The translations under genes were made by a program, and so were the position numbers. DNA of 27,099 nucleotides from a virus, in the IMG/VR virus record IMGVR_UViG_3300032282_002121, positions 1 through 27,099 of that record. The stretch is one strand, 5' to 3'. Positions 1 to 6,788 of the stretch are shown here, piece by piece (the first letter of the stretch is position 1; each line of letters starts with the position of its first letter). The notes under the pieces are model-generated. The model saw nothing but the letters and a program-made list of their open reading frames with translations, did no database searches and was not told the origin of the DNA.

Positions 1-282
1 GCCACAGCTGATTTTATGTTTGCAATCATCTCGACCGAAGAGTTTGAGTCACTCGGTCAAGTCCTGGTTAAGCAGCTCAAGAACCGTTATTCTGACGTTG
101 GGTCTAACCGCAGGTTTATGCTTGGGGTGGATCGCCGAAAGATGCGTTTCTATGATGTAGAGCAGGACGCTCAGGAGAATCTACTTGACGGACCAGTCAT
201 GGACAACACCAAGTTCGGTCAGGAAGATAAGAACCGGTCTGCCGGTAAGTTTGACAAGAAAATGTTTGAGGCATTCAAGTGA
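1..282 (+). CDS. Replicative DNA helicase, gp41/DnaB-like, C-terminal fragment
   Basis: The reading frame is open from the first base of the window, so this is the 3' end of a longer gene; the ATG at 16 is internal. The 93 visible residues resemble the end of the T4 gp41/DnaB-type hexameric helicase, including the stretch FMLGVDRRKMRFYDVEQDAQ followed by a DGPVMDNT-like tail. By family knowledge the protein unwinds the lagging-strand template at the phage fork and works with the primase encoded at 10858. The Walker motifs lie upstream of the window and cannot be checked. The stop overlaps the next start (GTGA). Confidence 0.75.
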   Translation, partial: ATADFMFAIISTEEFESLGQVLVKQLKNRYSDVGSNRRFMLGVDRRKMRFYDVEQDAQENLLDGPVMDNTKFGQEDKNRSAGKFDKKMFEAFK

Positions 283-467
283 AGTATGACATCATCGACC
301 TGAGCGACGAGGGGCTCTACTGCATCCGGGAGATCCCCACGGACAGGATCATCATGGCCAGCGACAGGGAAAAAGTCATTGACGACTACGTCATGAAGCT
401 AAATCGTGGGGCCGGTTTTAACGGCTGGACGCCAAATTTCTTCTTTCTTGACGACTTCGTTGTATAA
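279..467 (+). CDS. Small protein of unknown function
   Basis: This 62-residue ORF starts with GTG and overlaps the helicase stop by four bases, an arrangement typical of translational coupling. I do not recognise a domain. The protein is acidic near its N-terminus (DIIDLSDEG) and ends with an aromatic and hydrophobic tail rich in Phe. It has no signal peptide or clear membrane segment. The late promoter at 463-470 overlaps its last codons, so it probably belongs to the replication transcript upstream. The GTG start is inferred from the overlap and the frame. Confidence 0.55.
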   Translation: MKYDIIDLSDEGLYCIREIPTDRIIMASDREKVIDDYVMKLNRGAGFNGWTPNFFFLDDFVV

Positions 468-470
468 ATA
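463..470 (+). promoter_or_regulatory. T4-type late promoter (TATAAATA)
   Basis: The octamer TATAAATA is the consensus -10 element read by the gp55-type late sigma factor of T4-like phages. Expected initiation is about 6-7 bases downstream, near 477, just before the closing stem of the structured RNA that begins at 482. No coding gene starts for another 170 bases, so the first product would be the RNA. Confidence 0.6.
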
Positions 471-476
471 AACTTC

Positions 477-589
477 ACTGACGGACTGGTATGCGCTGCA
501 GCGCAAGAGGCACAGAGTATTCTACATTAGTAAGGAAGAGTCGGGATCACGGTGGGGTTCCGCCCGACCCAGTCTGCTTTAATCATATC
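477..589 (+). ncRNA. Putative structured phage small RNA
   Basis: This non-coding interval lies between a late promoter and an intrinsic terminator. An 8-bp closing stem joins 482-489 with 569-576 (one G-U pair). Inside it are a perfect 14-base palindrome at 492-505, giving a 5-bp hairpin with a TGCA loop, and a second hairpin that pairs 540-545 with 563-568 and has an inner 3-bp helix at 550-552/560-562. The second hairpin abuts the closing stem, so the two could stack coaxially. The linker 506-539 is largely unpaired. It does not fit a tRNA. Structure is by eye; no energy calculation was made. Confidence 0.5.
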
Positions 590-616
590 GGGGAGGCCTT
601 CGGGCCTCCCCTTTTT
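590..616 (+). terminator. Strong intrinsic terminator
   Basis: A perfect 9-bp GC-rich stem pairs 590-598 with 603-611 around a stable TTCG tetraloop and is followed by five T residues. It would end the upstream replication transcript and the putative small RNA, and it insulates the AT-rich gene at 650. Confidence 0.9.
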
Positions 617-622
617 CATTTG

Positions 623-630
623 AATAAATA
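623..630 (+). promoter_or_regulatory. Variant late promoter (AATAAATA)
   Basis: This octamer has one mismatch from TATAAATA and sits 20 bases before the start of the AT-rich nuclease-like gene at 650, directly after the terminator. Initiation near 637 would give a short leader containing the ribosome binding site GAGGG at 641-645. Confidence 0.45.
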
Positions 631-649
631 GTGTAAAACTGAGGGTAGT

Positions 650-1615
650 ATGGCTAGTTTAGGATCCATGAGCACTGGTAATATCTTGGCATGGGATAAG
701 TATGTCAAGAATAATCCGCTCTGGGATTCTAAAAAAGAATATGAAATAGAGTATGATAGCGATGCTACGCTCTATGATTCTTCTATGAAAGCCATAGACG
801 TACTAAAGTCCAAGACAAAAATTTACATTACAGACAAAAATATAACTGTAAAAGATAATAAGAAATATGCTAAGGTACGTGCTGGAAGTAAATCTGGCCT
901 GATACTAATAACGAAAATTAGAAAGCCCACCGGTAAAAATACTCTCAAAGATGAACAGATGGCCATTGCGTCATTTGATGCAATGTTCAAGCAAATTGGT
1001 CATCCTATTGATATCAAAGTTGGCAAGAATGTTTATAAGGACATAGTAGGCGTAGTAAATGTAAGCGGAACACCGAAGGCAGATTTTGCGCTAATCAATA
1101 AGTCTAAGCAAAAGGTGATATTCATTTCACACAAAAAAGCAGGTGGTCCTGAAGCTTTTCAGCAGTATGGTGGTGTTACGGAAAAAGCTGGCGCCGCGAT
1201 TTATAACCACAGAGAAGTAAAAAGCTTCATGGCTAACGTGGCACAAAATATAAAAAACGGAAAATTATTGAAGCCTCTGTATACCAAAGTAAAAGATCAG
1301 CATCTTATTGGTATGTCCATCTACGGTCCAAATTTTGGTAATTCAAAACATAGTGAAGAAAATGTTACTTTGATTGGACAGGGTACTCCGATACTTAATA
1401 AAAAAAATGATGATATGTATGAATTAACTTTCTCTAGTCATATGTCAACAAATCCAGATCTTAAGCATTTTACCGGAGGTTATTTGCCGGTGTTAGGTGC
1501 TACATATCGTGAGGGGCGTGGATTTGAGTTTAATGGAAAACGTTATGATGGAGCCAGACTCGGAATATATCCAGTAAAACTACTGTCTGGAAGATCCGGC
1601 GCAGAAGAAGTATAA
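650..1615 (+). CDS. Putative PD-(D/E)XK-like nuclease, AT-rich insertion
   Basis: This 321-residue protein is preceded by GAGGG five bases before ATG. Residues 139-163 contain SGTPKADF followed by FISHKK. Spacing and context resemble the core of PD-(D/E)XK nucleases, with D145 as the metal ligand and H161-x-K162 at the (D/E)XK position; E102 could complete the site. The assignment is by motif only. Codons are strongly A/T-ending, unlike all flanking genes, and the gene sits between a terminator and a late operon with its own promoter, the layout of a recently acquired 'moron'. Its stop overlaps the next start (TAATG). A restriction-like, homing or virion role cannot be told apart. Confidence 0.5.
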   Translation: MASLGSMSTGNILAWDKYVKNNPLWDSKKEYEIEYDSDATLYDSSMKAIDVLKSKTKIYITDKNITVKDNKKYAKVRAGSKSGLILITKIRKPTGKNTLKDEQMAIASFDAMFKQIGHPIDIKVGKNVYKDIVGVVNVSGTPKADFALINKSKQKVIFISHKKAGGPEAFQQYGGVTEKAGAAIYNHREVKSFMANVAQNIKNGKLLKPLYTKVKDQHLIGMSIYGPNFGNSKHSEENVTLIGQGTPILNKKNDDMYELTFSSHMSTNPDLKHFTGGYLPVLGATYREGRGFEFNGKRYDGARLGIYPVKLLSGRSGAEEV

Positions 1616-2325
1616 TGCTATCACTATCAGAACTCTTACTTGAACAGAAGCGCAAGATCCTCCATGTGTTTGACATGGACGAGACGCTGTTTCATTATCC
1701 GGACAAGAAGACGGAAGCAAAGATTCATGTCAAGAATCCTGAGGGAAAGCGCGTCAAGTCGCTGACCAACGTACAGTTCAACAATCATAAGCTAGAGCCG
1801 CATCACAGCTACGATTTCTCTGAATTCAAGTCGGCCGACACATTTGCCAAGTCTGCGCACCCGATCAACAAGATGATCAAGCGCCTGAAGAACATCCATC
1901 GCCGCAACCCGCACGTAGAGATCCTCACGGCCCGTTCTGACATGGACGACAAGGATAAGTTCGGCGCGCATCTGAAGAAGCACGGCATCGACATCGACAA
2001 GGTACACGTCCGTCGAGCCGGTAACTTGGACAAGGGCACGCCGGCCGAGCGTAAGCGCAACATCGTGTCCAGCCTGATCAAGCAGCACGGGTACCACGAA
2101 GTCCATCTCTACGACGACTCCGAAGACAACCTCACGCACTTTCTAAACCTGAAGCATCATCATCCCGAAGTCAAGCTGGTGGCCCATCACGTACAACATA
2201 ATAAAGACACCGGAGACACGCAAGTAAATAAGGCTGTAGCAAATCGCTTCAATGACGAGAGTGAGCACGGCGGCATGTCGTTCTACTCGCCAGACGAACG
2301 CAAAAGAATCAAGGACGGTACATGA
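1615..2325 (+). CDS. HAD-family phosphatase, similar to polynucleotide 3'-phosphatases
   Basis: The 236-residue protein carries HAD motif I as D20-M-D22-E-T24, motif II in ILTARSD (T105), a basic loop near R146-R148 as motif III, and motif IV YDDSEDN (D167, D168). D20 would be the nucleophile that forms the aspartyl-phosphate. The layout resembles the phosphatase half of T4 polynucleotide kinase, but the substrate is inferred. The N-terminus MLSLSELLLEQ resembles a weak capsid-targeting peptide with an L-x-E site. It overlaps genes on both sides by one to four bases and probably forms one operon with the ligase-like and nucleotidyltransferase genes. Many His and Lys residues mark the whole cluster. 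Confidence 0.75.
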   Translation: MLSLSELLLEQKRKILHVFDMDETLFHYPDKKTEAKIHVKNPEGKRVKSLTNVQFNNHKLEPHHSYDFSEFKSADTFAKSAHPINKMIKRLKNIHRRNPHVEILTARSDMDDKDKFGAHLKKHGIDIDKVHVRRAGNLDKGTPAERKRNIVSSLIKQHGYHEVHLYDDSEDNLTHFLNLKHHHPEVKLVAHHVQHNKDTGDTQVNKAVANRFNDESEHGGMSFYSPDERKRIKDGT

Positions 2326-3536
2326 AGAGCTTCGTGAATTTCCTGACAGAGGCGGCAGAGGAAGAGGGCGGCAAGCCCCTGAAGCACCTGACGCACCTAG
2401 AAGACCACATCATTCACTCCGGCAACGAGGGTGTAAAGAAGGCCGGTCATGCTCTGGAGGGGACACACGCCGCTCTGCTCGGCAAGAAGTCAGACATGCA
2501 CATCACCACGAAGTACGACGGCGCGCCGTCTATCGTCTTCGGGTACCATCCCAAGAACGGCCGCTTCTTCGTAGGCAGCAAGTCGGTATTCAACAAGAAT
2601 CCCAAGATCAACTACACTGAGAAGGATATCGAGCAGAATCACGGTCACGCTCCCGGCCTGGTCGATAAGCTAAAGAAAGCTCTGAAGCACCTGCCCAAGA
2701 TCACTCCAAAAGCCGGCGTGTATCAGGGCGACGTCATGCACACCAAGGAAGACATTCAGAAGCACGGCAAGAAGCTAAGCTTCACACCAAATACCATCAC
2801 GTATTCTACGGACGAAGACAGCGCTCAGGGCAAAGCCATCAAGAACTCTAAGTTCGGCGTCGTGGTTCATACCAAGTACGAGGGCAAAGGCGACCTGCAT
2901 AACATGCACGCCACGCCAAACGTAGACAGAGACAAGTTCAAGCACCATCCCGACGTACACAACATCGATCCTACCATCAAGGCAGACTCTTCGCACTACA
3001 TGCCAAAGGACCAGCAGAAGTATCACGACGCCATGTCCAAGGCGAAGGCCGCCTACGCCAAGATGCATCCCGACGCTCTGGATAAGATCAAGGGTCATGC
3101 CGTGCCCCTGGAAGCGCACGTCAACGACATGGTCCGTAAGGGAGGACACCCGTCTACTGAGGGGTTCGTCAAGCACGTCACGAACTCTATTACCAAAGAC
3201 ATGGACAAGGTAAAGAGCGACAAGGCTAAGCAGCAGCGTAGAGAGAAGCTAGACGCTTTCCTTCACCACGTGTCGTCAAATAAGAAGCACTACGACCAGG
3301 CGCTGGAACTGCATAAGCATCTTCAAGACGCCAAAGACGTCCTGACCCATGTCATGGCAAAGAACCAGGAATTTGAGCATCACATCGGCGGAGCCAAGAC
3401 CGGACCCGAGGGAGCAGTGGCCGTCAGCAAGCACGGTGACATGACGAAATTCGTAAATAGAAAACAATTCTCGCGCCAGAACTTCCTGGCCGGTAAGATG
3501 CAGCAGGCCAAGAAAGAAAAAAATGAAGAAGTATAG
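2322..3536 (+). CDS. Conserved phage protein with ligase-type nucleotidyltransferase motifs (DUF6267-like)
   Basis: I place this 404-residue protein in a family common in marine T4-like phages (from memory DUF6267). It contains, in order, motifs expected of covalent nucleotidyltransferases such as RNA and DNA ligases: K64-Y-D-G67 (motif I, the AMP-accepting Lys), GVYQGD at 132-137 (motif III position, Gln in place of the usual Glu), FGVVVH at 178-183 (IIIa), E363-G-A-V (IV) and K376-F-V-N-R (V), 13 residues after motif IV. A long Lys/His-rich insertion separates IIIa and IV. The N-terminus MKSFVNFLTEA matches the T4 capsid-targeting pattern. Ligase activity is an inference. Confidence 0.6.
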   Translation: MKSFVNFLTEAAEEEGGKPLKHLTHLEDHIIHSGNEGVKKAGHALEGTHAALLGKKSDMHITTKYDGAPSIVFGYHPKNGRFFVGSKSVFNKNPKINYTEKDIEQNHGHAPGLVDKLKKALKHLPKITPKAGVYQGDVMHTKEDIQKHGKKLSFTPNTITYSTDEDSAQGKAIKNSKFGVVVHTKYEGKGDLHNMHATPNVDRDKFKHHPDVHNIDPTIKADSSHYMPKDQQKYHDAMSKAKAAYAKMHPDALDKIKGHAVPLEAHVNDMVRKGGHPSTEGFVKHVTNSITKDMDKVKSDKAKQQRREKLDAFLHHVSSNKKHYDQALELHKHLQDAKDVLTHVMAKNQEFEHHIGGAKTGPEGAVAVSKHGDMTKFVNRKQFSRQNFLAGKMQQAKKEKNEEV

Positions 3537-4146
3537 AGACTTCCTGGCTGAAGAAGCCGATGCTCCCAGGCGTCCCGTGGTCATGGCCTTTGGCCGCATG
3601 AACCCGCCTACCACCGGTCATGCCAAGCTGGTAGATAAGGTCCATGAGCTGGCGAAGAAACACGGCGCACATCATCAGGTCATCCTGTCCGGATCACACG
3701 ACAAGGCAAAGAATCCGCTGGATCCAGAGACGAAAGTAAAGCACGCCAAGCGCTTCTTTCCCAACACGCATATCAGGGCTGCCACCAAAGCCGAGCCCAC
3801 GCTGCTGCATCATGCCGCTCGTCTAAACAAGGCGGGTCATGACCATCTTATCATGGTCGCCGGGTCCGACCGCGTGCACGAGTATCATAAGCTATTGAAC
3901 ACATATAACGGCAAGCCAGACAAGAAGGGTCACATTCCGTTCAGCTTCAAGAAGATCAGTGTCGTGTCGGCCGGCCATCGCGATCCAGACGCAGAGGGGG
4001 CCGAGGGAATGTCTGCCTCGAAGATGCGTGAGCACGCCAAAAACAACAACTTCAAAGAATTCAAGAAGGGCATTCCTTCACACGTATCTCATGAACACGC
4101 CAAGGAGCTATTCCATGACGTACGCAAGTCGGCGGGGCATGAATAA
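3523..4146 (+). CDS. HxGH-type nucleotidyltransferase (cytidylyl/adenylyltransferase-like)
   Basis: The 207-residue protein has the nucleotide-binding signature G24-R-M-N-P-P-T-T-G-H33 and a second signature SASKMRE at 164-170, equivalent to the ISSTxxR motif of NMNAT, PPAT and cytidylyltransferases. It would transfer a nucleotide from NTP to a phosphate-bearing acceptor; the acceptor is unknown. Its first ten residues, MKKYRDFLAE, are very close to the capsid-targeting peptide of T4 internal proteins (MKTYQEFIAE), including an L-x-E protease site. It overlaps the upstream ligase-like gene by 14 bases and the next gene by one, so the cluster is translationally coupled. Confidence 0.8.
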   Translation: MKKYRDFLAEEADAPRRPVVMAFGRMNPPTTGHAKLVDKVHELAKKHGAHHQVILSGSHDKAKNPLDPETKVKHAKRFFPNTHIRAATKAEPTLLHHAARLNKAGHDHLIMVAGSDRVHEYHKLLNTYNGKPDKKGHIPFSFKKISVVSAGHRDPDAEGAEGMSASKMREHAKNNNFKEFKKGIPSHVSHEHAKELFHDVRKSAGHE

Positions 4147-5468
4147 TGGCACAGTTTAGAAAAGACACGCATCAGTATTTAAATCAAGAGAGGACGATCT
4201 TCGAGGTCGTCATGCTCGCCGATCAGTTTGGTAATCTGATTGGACCGGCTAACCCGTCTGGAGCGGCAGTCGACGCTTTCGGTAGATCGCGCGCCTCGCT
4301 TCCGTTCACACTGTTTGAGTCGAGCTATCGCTACGGCGACAACGGTAAGTTTGCTACCGCAAATACTACAGGCGGCTCATTTGGATTTATAGCCAATACT
4401 GCTTCTGTGGACCTAACCGTCAGCACCACTTCCGGCGCATCGGTATATAGAGAATCGACTAAAGTATTCGCTTATCAGCCTGGTAAGTCTTTACAGATAC
4501 TTAGCACGTTTGTCATGAATCCCGCCAAGACAAACCTTCGTCAGCGCGTCGGCCACTTCACAGCTAACAACGGGTTTTATCTAGAGCGCTCAAGCCTAAC
4601 TACTTCTGGAGTATGCTTTGTAGAGAGATCATCCGTTACAGGTGCTGTAGTAAACACTCCTGTAGATCAGGCTAGCTGGAACGTAGACAAGCTCGACGGC
4701 ACTGGAGCTTCTCTCATAACTCTGAACTTAGACGACCCGCAGATCCTGTTTGTCGACATGGAGTGGCTCGGTGTCGGGTCTGTCAGAATGGGATTCGTCA
4801 TCAATGGTCAACTCATCATCTGCCACGTATTCAACCACGCCAATATAGACACTGCTGCTAAGGGTGCCTATATCCAGACTGCTACTCTGCCGGTAAGATA
4901 CGAGATCGAGAATACTGGAGTGACTTCTGGTTCCAGCACGCTAAAACAGATCTGCTCGTCTGTGATATCGGAGGGTGGCTACGAACTCATCGGTAAGTCG
5001 AGAGAAGTCGGCCTCGAGCCAACATCGGCTAGCCAGATAGCTCTCACGTCAGCGGGTACTTATTATCCGGTGATGTCGATCAGGCTGAATCCAGCGTTTC
5101 CAGACGCCGTCGTAGTGCCAAAGCAGATAAGCCTGCTTCCCGTTAACGCGTCCCACTATAGATACAAGATCTTAGTAGGTGCGACTATTAACGGCGCGGT
5201 GTGGGCAAACGTGACCACAGATTCTATAGTTCAGTATAATACCAATACGACAGCTACCGTATCCGGCGGAAACTCCGTAACTTCTGGATACATCACGTCT
5301 ACAGTTCAGGCAGCCGGTTCTGTTCAGCTGGTAGACAGCCTGTTCAAGTATCAGCTCGAGAGAAACTCTCTGGCTAATACTACGACAACGTTTACTCTGG
5401 CCGTCACGGCTGGTACCAGTACGTCAAACGCGGCCGGCGGCATCATCTTCGAAGAGGTAGTGTACTAA
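4146..5468 (+). CDS. Putative virion structural protein
   Basis: This 440-residue protein is rich in Ser, Thr, Val, Ala and Asn with short alternating hydrophobic stretches, which suggests a beta-rich virion component such as a fibre, decoration or baseplate-associated protein. The N-terminal third contains a conserved-looking segment around FGRSRASLPFTLFES and YRYGDNGKF. No enzymatic motif, signal peptide or coiled coil is visible. Overlapping starts and stops on both sides (TAATG) place it in the late operon. I cannot assign the exact virion location. Confidence 0.6.
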   Translation: MAQFRKDTHQYLNQERTIFEVVMLADQFGNLIGPANPSGAAVDAFGRSRASLPFTLFESSYRYGDNGKFATANTTGGSFGFIANTASVDLTVSTTSGASVYRESTKVFAYQPGKSLQILSTFVMNPAKTNLRQRVGHFTANNGFYLERSSLTTSGVCFVERSSVTGAVVNTPVDQASWNVDKLDGTGASLITLNLDDPQILFVDMEWLGVGSVRMGFVINGQLIICHVFNHANIDTAAKGAYIQTATLPVRYEIENTGVTSGSSTLKQICSSVISEGGYELIGKSREVGLEPTSASQIALTSAGTYYPVMSIRLNPAFPDAVVVPKQISLLPVNASHYRYKILVGATINGAVWANVTTDSIVQYNTNTTATVSGGNSVTSGYITSTVQAAGSVQLVDSLFKYQLERNSLANTTTTFTLAVTAGTSTSNAAGGIIFEEVVY

Positions 5469-6025
5469 TGAGTAAGAAGAGGGGTCTCTGGGACAACATT
5501 CACGCTAAGCGCAAGAGAATTAAGCAAGGTTCTGGCGAGCGCATGCGTAGACCGGGAGAGAAGGGCCGTCCAACCGCAGCTGACTTCAAAGCTTCGCAGG
5601 CTAACGAGGAGATGACTGCCACGAGCGGCGAAGTTCGTGGCATGGGATACGTCTCCGGAGACCCGGCCGCCTTTCCAGACGCCATTCAGAGATACGTCGC
5701 CGGTAACGTAGTAGACAGCGACCAGCAGAATAACCAGCTATTCAAGAAAGTCAAGGAAGTGCACGGCGCCCTTCATAGCAAAAAGACAGCCTATGAAAAG
5801 CGTACACAAAAGGAATCAGTCGAAATGCAAGAGGCTACGAATCCGGCCGCAAAGAGAGTCAAGCTCATCAAGCGAGTATTGAAGCCAGCTCATGACAGCT
5901 CCAAGCATTTCAAGACCAAAGAGACGGTAGAACCGCAGTCAAGAGACTCAGACGATCCAGACTCGCGCTTTGACGCCACAGACTCGGCGGTTCGTATCTA
6001 CAAGAAAGATACGCCGGGTCAGTGA
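5468..6025 (+). CDS. Conserved basic phage protein, unknown function
   Basis: The 185-residue product begins with a strongly basic segment, GLWDNIHAKRKRIKQGSGER, then MRRPGEKGRPTAADFKASQ. This N-terminal pattern recurs in small proteins of marine phages and large viruses, but I do not know a function. The middle contains a short Pro/Ala segment, and the C-terminus is acidic and polar. The N-terminus could bind nucleic acid or the head interior. It follows the structural gene with a one-base overlap and ends just before a late promoter. Confidence 0.6.
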   Translation: MSKKRGLWDNIHAKRKRIKQGSGERMRRPGEKGRPTAADFKASQANEEMTATSGEVRGMGYVSGDPAAFPDAIQRYVAGNVVDSDQQNNQLFKKVKEVHGALHSKKTAYEKRTQKESVEMQEATNPAAKRVKLIKRVLKPAHDSSKHFKTKETVEPQSRDSDDPDSRFDATDSAVRIYKKDTPGQ

Positions 6026-6028
6026 AGT

Positions 6029-6036
6029 TATAAATA
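6029..6036 (+). promoter_or_regulatory. T4-type late promoter (TATAAATA)
   Basis: This is a perfect late consensus octamer 18 bases before the start of the gene at 6055. Predicted initiation near 6043 gives a leader of about 12 bases. It would drive the DUF6321-like gene, Dps and the head-core protein late in infection. Confidence 0.65.
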
Positions 6037-6054
6037 CTGCAAAACGGAATTAAC

Positions 6055-6342
6055 ATGAGCACACTAGACACCATCAAGAGAGTCATCCTCGAGGCGCAGT
6101 ACAAGGGAAGAGAAGTTCCCTTGAACAAGCCAATGAAGGGCGACGTCAAGAAGTCTAAGGTGTTCGTGAAGGATCCAAAGACCGGTAACGTCAAGAAGGT
6201 CAACTTCGGCGATAAGAACATGACCATCAAGAAGGACCAGCCGGGTCGAAAGAGATCTTACTGCGCCCGTTCGTCGGGTCAGGGTAACTTAAACAAGAAG
6301 ACCAGCGCTAACTACTGGTCTCGCCGCGCCTGGAATTGCTAG
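6055..6342 (+). CDS. DUF6321-like small basic protein
   Basis: The 95-residue protein has the family pattern GREVPLNKPMKGD, then VFVKDPKTGNVKKVNFGDK, then a C-terminal RxSxxARxxG...KTSANYWSRRAW segment. The family is widespread in T4-like phages and has no known function. The N-terminus (DTIKRVILEA) ends in an I-L-E sequence that would suit a T4-type prohead protease. High Lys and Arg content fits DNA or head-interior association. It lies directly downstream of a late promoter and its end overlaps the ribosome binding site of dps. Confidence 0.7.
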   Translation: MSTLDTIKRVILEAQYKGREVPLNKPMKGDVKKSKVFVKDPKTGNVKKVNFGDKNMTIKKDQPGRKRSYCARSSGQGNLNKKTSANYWSRRAWNC

Positions 6343-6350
6343 GAGATATC

Positions 6351-6788
6351 ATGGAAAAACTGATCGCACAGATGAAGGTGGTACAGGCTTCAGTATTTGC
6401 CCTGTATCTCAAGGCACACAACTACCACTGGAACGTAGAGGGCCCGGACTTCGGTCAGTACCACTCCTTCCTGGACGGGCTGTACAACGAGTGGTGGGCA
6501 TCAGTAGACGCTATCGCCGAAGAGATTCGCTCTACTCGCTCTTACGCTCCGGGTTCTTTGAGCCGCTTCAAGGAGCTGTCGGTAGTAGAAGACGAAGTCA
6601 ACATTCCCACTCCGCTCAGCATGCTCGCCAAGCTCAGAGACGACAACGCTAAGGTCATCGAGGAGCTAGTCAAGGCTCGAGCCATGGCAGAGGACGCTAA
6701 GGCGTTCGGCCTAGTAAACTTCTTTGAAGATCGTATCGATAAGCACTATAAGAATGACTGGATGCTTAGGGCTTATACGAGGTCGTAA
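6351..6788 (+). CDS. dps: Dps-like ferritin (DNA-protecting mini-ferritin)
   Basis: The start is ATG at 6351, with AGGAG at 6342-6346; a TTG-initiated extension to 6336 is possible in frame but has no ribosome binding site of its own. The 145-residue protein has all five Dps ferroxidase positions at the E. coli spacing: H26 (in HWNV), H38, D42, D53 and E57. Dps proteins form 12-mers that oxidise Fe(II), store iron and protect DNA from peroxide. In phage this could protect DNA during infection or inside the head. It is embedded in a late block and overlaps the next gene by one base. Confidence 0.85.
   Translation: MEKLIAQMKVVQASVFALYLKAHNYHWNVEGPDFGQYHSFLDGLYNEWWASVDAIAEEIRSTRSYAPGSLSRFKELSVVEDEVNIPTPLSMLAKLRDDNAKVIEELVKARAMAEDAKAFGLVNFFEDRIDKHYKNDWMLRAYTRS

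Noticed and set aside
477-580. Possible tRNA or tRNA-like cloverleaf in the non-coding RNA
   Set aside because: The 3' arm does not form a T-arm with TTC loop, and there is no CCA end; the closing stem has eight pairs and the loop sizes do not fit.
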